NCBI RefSeq assembly: GCF_000002995.4
Contig: NW_025062479.1
Location: 15,248,721-15,312,720, forward strand
Reading direction: 5' to 3'
DNA: 64,000 bases
From: Brugia malayi
Taxonomy: Eukaryota; Nematoda; Chromadorea; Rhabditida; Onchocercidae
The translations under genes and the position numbers were made by a program. The notes beneath the pieces were generated by a model. That model did not search any database and was not told the origin of the DNA. It saw only the letters and a program-made list of their open reading frames with translations. Within the stretch, counting starts at the first letter, position 1. Each line of letters opens with the position of its first letter. Shown piece by piece: positions 48,422-59,437 of the stretch.

Positions 48422-51400
48422 ATGACAGAATTGGACGAAGGTGACGTTGCCGATAACGGGTCTGGAAGTTTCGAAATCAGTCAGGAAGGTGATGGCATTA
48501 CTCCTTTGAATCTAGTTCAGTCCATTTATGTAGGTTTTAATTTTATCTTCATTAAAATTTATTCTCAAATTGTAGACTAACTATTTGGGAAAGGATGATT
48601 AGGGGAAATGAGATGTGGAGTAGCTAGGTTAGATAGAATTCGAAATTACGAATAAAAACTTTAAGTTATTTTCTTTATAGCAGACTTTATAAACTTTTTA
48701 CATCTCAGCCGGTTGCTGAAACAAGTAGTGATGTTGACGATTCAAAAAATGTCGTCGAAGATGATGATGAGAAGGATAACTCTTCGTCCCATTCGCACTT
48801 TTCATCACGCGAGTTTGTTTTTCCAGTGAAATGCCTAACACCGTAATTTTTGACTGTAATTTTTTTACAAGGAGCGCAAACATTTTTGGTCTTTCAATGC
48901 GAGATGTGAGCGCAGGCACAATAAGATATGTGTTTTACTTCATGATTTAAAGAATTGTTATACGGGTTAAAAAATTGATCGAAGTTGCTAGAAAAAAAAA
49001 GGCTTATAAACTTTGATGGTTTTATTATTGTAAGACAAGTTCTACAAGTTTTTACAAAAATTTTGATTTTATAATTTGATGAACATAGTGGGTTTTGTTC
49101 AGAACTGAGGGAGAATTAAAGGAGGAAGGCGTTGTTAATCAGGATGAAAATTTGGAACAGCATTCTGAAACGAAAGAAAAGATTGACTATGATCAAATAA
49201 ATATGGGTGACGAGATGGAAAAAGTAGATACAAATCACGAAAGAGTTGATAACGATTCTGATGGGGATGAAGGTTGGTGATAAAAGGACATAATTTCTTC
49301 TGTTTAGGGACAGTTATTGCTGCTCCATTTCCCAAATAGTATTTTTGCTTTTACAATTCGCTAAATTTCTTTGTTTTTTTCTTTTTTATAAATAAAACAT
49401 GGTCAAGAGTAAAAAACGTTGCAGATAAACACGACGGTTCATCGAAACCACGACGGATCATGTTGTCCAGCGATGAAGAAGATAATATAGATGCTGCACC
49501 GGCAGCAGAGAAATCAAGGTGATTTCATTACTAACAGTTCATTATCACAAGAATGTTATTTATGAAAATGACTTTTATGACTTGTGTTTGACGTTTCTAT
49601 ATTCATTGTCAGTATGGTATTTGCCCAAGAAAAGCAGGTGGTTTTTGATTGAATTTCGAATTTTATATCCCGAATTACATTAGTTCCTGGTTCGGTTGCA
49701 GTCTGTCTTTTTTTCCAGAGATGATTCAGAATCGGAAGGTGATGAAGAGCATGCTGAAGTTGGTGTTGGTGAACTGATGACCAATATATTTGGTGAAGAT
49801 AGTGATGATGAAAAGGAAGGTGAAGATGTTCAAGCACAGTATCAGGTAGACAACTTGTACCTTTTGAAGTGACTTTTTGCAGCACATAAGATCTTCAGCT
49901 TCTATTTGATCTTTTGAAAAGACGTGAGCTTCAAATATGGAGAAAAAGTTTTTATAATGGCGAGTATTTCGATTTATTCGGTCCTGATGTCCAAGTTTCT
50001 TCGGTACAGTAAGTGTGGTAAAACACTATTTTTTATTGCTTTTAATATTTTTACCTTAATATCAGGCTGAAAGGAATGGTCTAGAAGGAGATGATGACGA
50101 GCCCCGATATGTTCGTGATGAAAATGACGAAGATGATGGGTAAAACTTTTAGTGAAAATATTTAATTAGCAACGCCCAAATAAATGTAATTGAAAAAAAA
50201 AAAGTGGGTGTTTTATAAGGTTGGTTTTGTAGGCGAGTTTGGGACTTTGATACAATGATGCGTGAAAAGAAGGCAGAACGACGAAGACCAAGAAGACGCC
50301 GACGAGATGGTTCCATTGATGTTGGTGGAGCGTATGATGATCAAATTAAAATGCTTATTGATGCTATGAAATCTGCAGCAAAGGTAATGTTCACCACTTT
50401 TACTTCTTAAATGCATCAAGATAAAGTAATGCCTAGTTCATATACATAGCAGTTGGTATATATAATCTTGCATTTTTGCTTCTGCTTGATAACTTTCATA
50501 TTAATATGTATGAAAGTCCAAAAATTTTTCATGTAAAAGTTCAAATGTTCATTATTTTTCCAAAATATAACACAGCTATCTTCTAGCATACATCCACATG
50601 CTGTATTGCAAAATTGATTGTAATATTTATAGATTATAAATTTGTAATAATAGCTGTATAAGATATTTTAGGACGACCGTCATTCCAACATAGAGCGTCG
50701 ACCTGCTCTGCAGAAGCGTAAAATGCTACCACATGTAAAAGCAATGTTAATAAAGCACGATTTAATGGAGGCTATAATTGGTAAATGAATATTGTTGATT
50801 AAATCGAAATACTTTTTGTACTTTTTGTGCTGATCCAAATTAAGTGCTTTGAAAGTTTTTGTGACTCTGTTTTGTTTTTTTTTTTTTTTTTTTTTTTTTG
50901 TCACTTCGAATGTTGATAATCTACTGGAAAATATTTTATATATTTAAAAAATTCCCAATATTTTTGTAGATAATGGCATGATGAATGTAATATCAGAGTG
51001 GTTGGCGCCGTTACCAGATAAATCATTACCTGCATTGGAAATTCGGACAGATTTGTTAAAAATTCTGCAAGATTTTAGTCGGCTGGAACCAGGAACGCTG
51101 AAGCAATCTGGACTAGGACGTGCTGTAATGCTGCTATACAAACATCCACGCGAAACTAAAGAGAATAAAGCTCTTGCTGCACGGCTGATTAGTGACTGGG
51201 CTAGACCTATTTTCCAGGTCTCTCTTTTTTTGTTTTCCCTCGGGTAAACTTATGAATTACTTTAACAATTAGGTTCCCTTTTTTTTCAAAAATTGGTTCA
51301 AAATCTTTCCGTTCAATTTACATGCTAGATAAGTTGAGAATGGTTTGATGATTCTCAAGATGGCATGACTATGAAAGACACATTGTATGAATTAAAGGAC

Positions 51401-52226
51401 TGTTCTTGGTTAATATAATTGTAATTCATTAGCGGGATTATCAGTTTTTTAGTTGATTTTGTTAGACTGTGGTTGGATTTCAAGGTAGAAATTGCGTTGA
51501 AATAAAATTCAGTGTCTAGCAAGGTCATAATACTATTTTTGTGTGATGTTACTATTTTTTTGTGATCTAAGAGAAAATATATTGAGATATTATTCTTAAA
51601 TTTATTTTTTCTATTTTCAGCTCGACACTGATTTTCGTTCAATGACAAAAGATGAGCGTATACAGCGTGATTATGCGCAGTTATCAGAAGCTAAACGGCG
51701 ACGCTTGGAGTAAGTGTTTGGATTTTAATTGCTGCATAAATGAACTTATGTAGTTTGGCATTACTATTTCATAATAAAATCGAATATTGGTATTGATTAT
51801 CATGCAGTTGATTAAATTTTCTAGAATTAGTCAGTATTTGTTTGTTAAAACTGAAAATCCCATTTTACTTGAAATCACAAGGATTGTTATGCTGTACTCG
51901 ATGCAAACGTTTTAGATACTTCCATGTAATTGATATTATTTGGAAACATTTTTAGTGCAGGATCAGAAAGTTCAGATGCCGAAAAGGAGATATCAGAACC
52001 TCGTCCAGGTGATAAAGGTTTCATAGTACGTGCACGTGTACCACGACCGTCTCAGAAGGATTACGTTGTACGCCCAAAGAGTAATGTTGAAGGTCAGTTT
52101 CGTGGAGCAACGAAGAATCGTTCTAATAGTCGATTCGATCGAACACAAAGGGAATTCAAAGAACGTACAAAACAGCAACGTACTCAACGAGCAGTTGCTG
52201 TAACTATTAATCGCGTTAATATATAA
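48422..52226 (+). CDS. iws-1: IWS1 transcription elongation factor (Spt6-interacting)
   Basis: Eleven exons join in phase to 514 residues: 48422-48529, 48709-48812, 49103-49272, 49425-49518, 49719-49845, 50066-50139, 50233-50383, 50672-50780, 50970-51217, 51621-51709, 51956-52226. Residues 1 to about 225 are acidic and Ser/Asp/Glu-rich, as in all IWS1 proteins. [13 protein letters not shown] at 178-190 fits a TND-interacting motif. [17 protein letters not shown] plus an Arg run (about 228-250) matches the start of the conserved core. Residues about 285-395 form the TFIIS N-terminal domain ([47 protein letters not shown]). The C-terminal [17 protein letters not shown] and KDYVVRPK is the diagnostic IWS1 tail. 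IWS1 binds Spt6 and RNA polymerase II elongation complexes and aids mRNA processing and export (family knowledge). It has a CTGCAG acceptor at its start and AATAAA overlapping its stop. Confidence 0.96.
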
Positions 52227-52791
52227 TAAATGTCTTCATTATTTTATTGCCATTCGATTACAGTATGAAAAGTGAGAGTAAACCTATAATGGATAGCGTT
52301 TCAGAAGTTCTTCAAGCAGCAAAATTCTAGGGATGCTGTTAGATCCCAGAAAAATTGTTAGTCTTCTTTTGTATACAGCGTATAAAAGCTTGTTTCAATT
52401 TTTACTTAACACTCAAATTTTTTGAATTATTTTACATTTACAGACTGACTTTGTACGATTTTTTTCATACGATTTGTCAGCAAATAATGTATTATTAAAA
52501 CCTCTCACCTAATTTTTTTTTTTTTTTTTATAGAAATCATCAGTTTTCAAATTTGTCAACATATACAATCATTAAAAATTATTTTTATGGTCATTGGTTT
52601 TACAACTGATTCGAACTTTTTCAGACCGATGTAACATACTTTTTTATCAACTGTACGTTTACTCCTAATTTGTATGTTCAATTAGAGGATGTCCAATCTT
52701 CATTTATTACAACGCTGTATATTTCCCATGCATACTTAATAAATTGAAATAAATTTTGAAAATTACATCACCACCCAAAATTTTCAATAAA
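52225..52791 (+). terminator. IWS1 3' UTR with several AATAAA signals
   Basis: AATAAA at 52225-52230 overlaps the TAA stop (52224-52226). Further signals lie at 52738-52743 and 52786-52791. The first would give an almost absent 3' UTR; the last two would give a UTR of about 560 bp. Choice among them cannot be settled from sequence. Confidence 0.45.
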
Positions 52792-54134
52792 ATATAGATT
52801 TGTACTGCATATTGGAGCTCTTCTTATCACTCTAGTGATTTTTTTCCTTTCTTTTCAGTCTTGTAATGAATTATCTTTTCAATTTCGGATTTAAATTATG
52901 AGTAGAACGTAAACAATGTAGAAAAATAATAGCACAAAAACGTCATGGACAAAACATAGCATAATATGTGTCCCGGAAATTATTGAGGAGAGGAAGTGTA
53001 TTAATTAATTAATTAATTAATTACTATGTCATGACACGTGGCGTGTTATAACATATGGCAAATACATAAAGAATTTAAAAAATTCATAGAAATAATCCAT
53101 GTAAATAAAGTTTAATATTTTAAGGAAATTCTTGTTTCATTAAAAATTGCATGATGGCCCTCATCAAAGAAGCGTATATATTTTGTATTCTACAATGTGG
53201 TAATAAGAAGGAAACAGGTTGTTGGGGTGTGTACTTTTACTTTGGTTAAACGATTTATTTCATTTTTTTTTTTAAAATTATTTCGTTTCTAGTATCATTT
53301 CGTTTTCTTCATTTATTTAATTTTTGGAAGAATTTTGTTTACCGACAAAGTTAATATTTTTCCAGAAATGCGCTAAATTATTTTCAAATTGTTTGACTCA
53401 GTCTTTATTTTAGCAAAAGTATATTATTATTATTTTTTTTTTTTTTTGAAATTAAAACACAAAATTATTAACTTTTATGAGAGTATTATAGTAGGCGCAT
53501 AAATGTAATTGGTAATATTTTCTTCTAATTGTCTTCTTATATGAATATATATATTTAAATATTATTAAAGACATATCAATTAATTAATAGATCAAATTTT
53601 TGAATAAGGATAAATAATGAGTACTTTTTTGTTGTTTGTTTTATCTGACGAAATATAGTTGAATGATTGAAAGTAAATTGTTTATTCGGATTGAATAAAT
53701 AATAACAAAAGTAATAATAATGAAAACAGAAAACAGGTATAATAGTGTGTAGAAGGAATATATTGCTTATCATGTGATGTAGGTCACTGAACAACATAGT
53801 CTCTCATATGACAGTATATGGCAATATGTTCATATCATTGATGAATTAATTATAATTTGAAGAAAATAATTTGCACGAATTTGTCGTTATCATTGTTATA
53901 TTTTATCTTTCTATGCAAAAATTTATTAAAAATTAAGTTGTGCCAATTTCTTTATCATGTTTTGTCACTTTTTGTGTATACAATTCAAAAAGATCATTTT
54001 TTTTAAAAATTTTTTTTCAGGACAATTTTTTATTAAGATATATTTCAAACTTTTTGAATCATTTCATTTTGTTTCAAGATAGAATTGGACTCTCCAGTGT
54101 TTCAATGAAATTAAAACAAACCTTTTGTTTACAG
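52792..54134. other. Intergenic region between the IWS1 and RNF13-like genes
   Basis: This is A+T-rich spacer with no splice-supported frame. It contains a perfect ATTA tetranucleotide array near 53000-53022 and T-runs at 53260, 53430 and 54000. Two good acceptors (ttttttttcag ending about 54019, and ttgtttacag ending 54134) precede the next gene. Confidence 0.55.
54121..54134 (+). promoter_or_regulatory. Probable spliced-leader acceptor of the RNF13-like gene
   Basis: CCTTTTGTTTACAG at 54121-54134 would give a 44-base 5' UTR before ATG at 54179. That UTR would contain an upstream ATG (54151). A second acceptor ends at about 54019. Confidence 0.4.
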
Positions 54135-54150
54135 TGAATAGTACTGTTGA

Positions 54151-54204
54151 ATGCCGCTGAAGTCGTTATCAAGCAGAAATGCATATGCAAAATATTTGCG
54201 TTAA
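54151..54204 (+). other. Upstream open reading frame overlapping the RNF13-like start codon
   Basis: ATG at 54151 opens a 17-codon frame ([17 protein letters not shown]) ending TAA at 54202-54204. It overlaps the main ATG at 54179 in a different frame. If the mRNA begins at the 54134 acceptor, it is the first AUG met by scanning ribosomes. Confidence 0.35.
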
Positions 54205-57200
54205 CTGTGAAATCTTCATGTTATTCGTACTTTCTGTTTTCGTCATATCAACTTATGAACAATATATCATTGAAGTGGTATGTTTTTCAAAAAAGCGAAA
54301 TTTTATTAAAAGTTTCAAAATTTCACACAAACCAAATTATATAACGTATCATAAATCTAGGGATGTTGTTGTTTACTGGAAAGATTCTCTTACATTTTTC
54401 AAGCAAATTGGTATGAAACTACTACATATTGGTAATTTAGACACGTACAACATTTGAAGATAACAGATTAGAGAGAAAAATTTAGTTGAATGTTTCTCAC
54501 GTTTTCTAGAAGAAGATATGTGATCATGCGATTGTTGAAAATTAGGCTTTAAGTAACATATTTCTGTTTAGTAGTGCAACTCATGATTGATTTTTTATTT
54601 TAATTATAGAGTTGGTATATCATTTTAGCTGGAACTGCTACATCAAATGATGATTTAGCAATTTTTGAAGTGAATAACGGAGTTTAAGAAATATTTTCTG
54701 TTGATTTCTTTTTAATATTCAGTGAAATAATTTGCAGTGGGAGCCGAGACCAGGTGGGTTTCAAGCTGTGTTGCAGTGCGATGCAACAGGTGCGGATTTT
54801 GGGGGTGAAATTCCAGTATTAAGTTTCAGTGCTAATGAGACCGGTTGTGCATATTTTACAACTCCCGAAGATTCTTGTCAGGATACTTTTGTAAGTGTAT
54901 TTTATACTTTTAAAAAGTCACTTCACCGTTGGTTTTCCATATTGTATATAAAATATACAAAGGTCATAATAAAAATGCGAATTGTTCTCCAACTCCATGA
55001 GTGTTTTTTCCTCGCTTCGGACAATAGGCCTGAGAACATCACATTAACTCAATTTCAGAATTAGGTGGTTGAATGACTGTTACTCGTTGAGGTTAGGTTT
55101 TTCGTAAGAGATTTTCTAAATCCGCTCTAGGGTTTTTCTCAAAGAAGCAGTCATCCCGCCTAGTCCCAGAAAATTGAAAATGTCGTGGTGCGTTGGGACT
55201 GAACAAATAAGGAATCGTTGGAATATGGTTAGAACAAAATTTACTACTTGTAAGTGATAAATATTGGAAAGAGAAGCATTTGCAGAACAATCGAACCGGA
55301 TGTATCAATTATTACGCAGTGGTACCTCGTGGTAATTGTAGCTTTTCAGAAAAGGTAAATATTATGTTATTATTATCACGAAGATACATTTCTGATCTGT
55401 AGTTTTTTCGTGTATTTGTAGCTATTTTTAATACTTTGATAGTATTCCCTATGCATTAGCAATCATAAAGCATTTGGTTTTGAACTATTAGTACTTAAAT
55501 TAAATTGTAAATAATGATCTCTGTTGTCTTATCATTTTTTGTCTTATGCTGTGTTATATTAAACTGATGAATCTTATGCAATTACTAGCTGTTCTTTTTT
55601 GCATTTGACTAATTAGAAAAGTAATTGTCTTAATGCATAATTTAGGCATATCATGCACAAAGGGGATATCCGGATCCATACAATGCGCTGATTATATTTA
55701 ACGATGATGGCCATTCACCGGTACCAATGGCTGGCAGCAAATATGCAGATCGAGTGGTGATTCCAGTCGTAATGGTAAGCCATGCATGCATGACAAATAT
55801 GATGGATCGTTTTTCGGCTGAGAAAGGGTTAGTTTTGTTCTCGTTTGTTTATTCAACTCTCCTTTCCTTTTGTAGGTTTTTAATACTGTGTCTTTCTTTT
55901 ATCAACTTCTATTTCTCACTGAAGATAGTAGCTTAATCCTTATTCCATTTCTCTAGGTTCGACAGAGTTCGAAGTACTGAAGAGTTCGTATATGAGGATT
56001 TATTTGCTATTACTTTTTTTGCATATCGATAATTATTGTTTACTTCAAAGTACATCTGTATTGATTAAATTATACTCCTGTTTGTATGCGATTTCCAGAT
56101 ATGTAGTGGCGATACGCGCTATTCCCGGATATTATGACCTTGTCAAATACCTTATCCCTTTGATCGCCGTCGTTGCATTTTGTTTCGTTGTTCTTTGCAT
56201 ATCATTGGTAAATAGTCATTTAAAAATTGTTTTGGATTTTCTTTAATCGCTTCAAATTTTTGTGTATTGTTTTTGATCGAATGTGATGTCAATATTGCAA
56301 GTTCCTGAATTTTTAGAGATTTCAAAAGTTAAATTTCGGTATTTAGCAATGAAAGAAGTTGCGATTTCTGGCATCAAAAACTTCTGAATAATAAACATCA
56401 ATATGAATATAGAAAAAACCTAATTTTGCTTAAAAATATTGATTGTTTTAGGCAGTGCGAGTATGTCGCGAACGTCGGCATTTAGCAAAGAAGAGATTAT
56501 CAAAGCGAAATCTGAAGAAGTTACCAGTCAAAAGATTTAGGAAAGGTTTGTGGGCTTCGCAATAGTGAATTAACGGAAAAGTTTATGAGAATTGTGTTAT
56601 TTATAAATGTTTAATTTCCCCGAATTTCTTCTATTTACATACTGCTTTTAGTTTCTTTTCCTGACGTTTTCAATTCTTAATCCTTATAGTCTTTGCTGGC
56701 ATTCGAAAACCTGAAAACTTCTTTTCCCTAAAATGTATTGTTCTCCATCTCTCTTTCATTACCGTCCTTTTATTCATTTGCTTAATATAAAAACATCTGT
56801 CTAGTATATAGATTGAAACAAGTCAGTAAATTACCGGAACCATAATCTTCATTTGATGAATCCAGTTGTATATTGCATTTGGATTACACCTAGTGAATTT
56901 TTGAGCGAGATATTTATTAATTGAAGTTTTCTTTTTCAGGTGATGCAGAGGAGTCATGCGCAATATGCATTGATGACTTTCTCGATGGTGAAAAGTTACG
57001 TGTTTTGCCATGTAATCATGGTAAAGCATTAAATTTTTATAAGTTAAATCTCATGAATCCGCAAATTCAGTAGTTTTTCTTATCTGTGATATTTCGGTAG
57101 TAAACATCAATGATCTCAATGAAAATTATTAATGATACCTTTATTCAGCTTACCATTGTAAATGCATCGATCCTTGGCTGACAAAAGTTCGAAAAGTTTG

Positions 57201-59324
57201 TCCTATATGCAAACGGAAAGTTTTGTCGTCTGGAGAATCTGATTCATCAGACTCTGATGATGGACGTGATTCTACATTAGCATCTGGTTCTACAACGGTT
57301 TATCGTGAAAATGCTCCATTGCTTCGTAATGCTGAAGCGGTACGTTTTTGTATTTGTGTTTGCTTGTTTGCCAGAGTTATAGATAATTTGCTTTTACTGA
57401 ATTTCAAACAAATTTTCTAAATAATTTTAATAATTTAATTTTAATTTTGCTTGTGTATAGCAAGTCTAACTTTTCTTTTACAGTTCGCATCTGGAAGTCC
57501 CTCAGTACCCACTGAGAGAACTCAGAGAATGCAAAGAAATATGCAAGGTAATAATAATCTGCTAAGTTAGGTGAATCTAATATATGGTAAATTTGTCTCC
57601 TGAAAGAAAAAAAAAGCTTGTATTTCAACGTTTTTTTCAAAATTTTGCTTCTACACTACTGGAATATAATTTCAGGTGGACATAGGCCACCTCTACGTGT
57701 GATTGTAACATCTCCTGGTAATACTGCTTTACCAGCACCTGAAACGGGTTATGTAACTACCGCTGGTGGTGAAATTCGTGAAAATGGTGGTACCAATCCA
57801 ATATCAAGTCGAATTGAAGCAGTTTCCGAAACTTTACGCCGAACATTACGTCCATACTATCAGCAAATTGTCAGTAGATCGATACGTGTTCCATGGCGAA
57901 GTGCTACGAGAGAGTCGGTAAGCTTACTATTTAATTTATGAAGGACCTAAAAAGGACTATTATATGTTACCATACGTTCACTTTTGTGGCATATATGGTG
58001 CAGTGAGATGTGATAGTGCAGTAGTGTATCCGTTTGGAGATTTTTCCTTTCTATAAATATTGATCACTGAAGTAATTGATACGTTTGGCAAGAAGGTTGC
58101 ACTCTTTATTATTGACCTTTTTTATATTTGTTTCAGGAATGCGCATCTGGGCCGAGCTTACAAAGACCTTTTGTGGTTGACAATAATGCGTTTGATGAAG
58201 GCAATGAAATATTTAATGTAGGTTTTCATTTTAAAATTTTTGCTATTTTTTTTTTTTTTTTTTTCATTTATATAATCAGTCGAAGACGTTTTTATTGTTA
58301 CTGTTTAAAATAAAAAATGAACTTATAGATAGCAGAAGGCTCTTCTGTTACTGATCGACGTGATCCTGAAGCTGTAGGTATTTTTCCTTCGGAAGATATT
58401 GCTGAAAATGAAAGAAATCGCTGTCTAACGGCAACCTCTAACAGACCAACTTGTACCGATTCTGAATTAGAGGTCGATAATCACCAAAATGCCACTGATA
58501 ATCAACAAAATGTAAGTATTTTGTTCTTCCAAGGCTTGAAAGCATTTAAAAAGAATATAATCTACCATTGCTTTCTAAAAAAATTTAGTTTTTTTTTTTT
58601 TTTTTTTTTACATGCATTATTGTTTTTATTATAAACTGTCAGTGTACTACAACACTTTAATTGAACATAGCGCAGAAATAGATTTGTTAGTGGGTGAATA
58701 TTTTTCAGGTCGTAGGTGAAGAATTTTGTACTAATGAACCTATTGCAAATGTGTCAATATGTGTCAGACACGGGTATGACATTTAAACTTTTTGTGGTGG
58801 TTGATGTTGTCTTACAAATTCTTTGGTGAAATAATCAAATTGTCATCAAAAACTCTAAAGTAGATTGTGATAGTCAAAAATTCTAAAGTAAATTATGAAA
58901 AATAACGAATATCAAAACAACGGAAAAAAACACTAAAAGCATTACGAACTCCAAAAAAACCATGGAGAAAAAATATTTATATAAAAGAAGGAACCAAAAA
59001 AAAAAAAAAGAAATTCCAAATCACTTCTTGTGTTTCAATTCTTGTGCTGTTAATTGAATATGAAGGTGTTGCTAATTGGTATAGCAAGGTTTAAGGGTAC
59101 ATTTCAATGTTTCTGTAATTGCTTGATTTTCTTTTGACTCTCACTGAAGATACATTAAAGAGACTCTCTCTATTATTGAATTCATCTATTACAGTGCAAC
59201 TCCAGTGCCTGCTAATTTAATTTCAACTGTTAATGGCTCGACAGAACATGATATGAGTGTTAGCGAGCAAGCTTTAATGGGCAAATTTGAAGATGCAAAC
59301 AGTGTTCAGCAAGAGCATGATTGA
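54179..59324 (+). CDS. RNF13/RNF167-like PA-TM-RING E3 ubiquitin ligase
   Basis: Fourteen exons join in phase to 580 residues: 54179-54277, 54738-54890, 55286-55354, 55646-55827, 56099-56207, 56452-56545, 56940-57020, 57149-57339, 57484-57547, 57676-57917, 58137-58217, 58329-58511, 58709-58773, 59195-59324. There is a signal peptide (about 1-24), then a protease-associated luminal domain (about 35-170) with likely N-glycan sites (NET, NRT, NCS). One transmembrane helix follows at about 185-204 ([20 protein letters not shown]), then a basic segment ending [12 protein letters not shown]. The RING-H2 at 242-283 is complete (C242, C245, C260, H262, H265, C268, C280, C283), with [14 protein letters not shown] as in RNF13. 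A Ser/Asp run and ENAPLL (316-321) match the vertebrate endolysosomal dileucine region. The tail to 580 is longer than in human RNF13 (381 residues). The family ubiquitinates endosomal and lysosomal substrates (family knowledge). Confidence 0.95.
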
Positions 59325-59431
59325 AACTAGTCAGAATGATATTGTTTTTAGCGGTTATCATTTCTTGTTAGCTTAAATGATCGAGACTTAGCTAATTAGA
59401 GCTCATTTCTGGGTTACGTAAATCTCTTTCT

Positions 59432-59437
59432 AATAAA
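59432..59437 (+). terminator. Candidate polyadenylation signal of the RNF13-like gene
   Basis: AATAAA lies 108 bp past the TGA at 59322-59324, in a T-rich context. No competing exon is visible downstream. Confidence 0.45.

Noticed and set aside
48698..50419. Several minus-strand frames rich in His, Ser and Leu
   Set aside because: They are complements of acidic IWS1 exons (GAT/GAA codons read backward).
48422..59324. IWS1 and RNF13-like genes as one operon
   Set aside because: They are about 1.95 kb apart, far more than usual nematode operon spacing, and IWS1 has its own polyadenylation signals.
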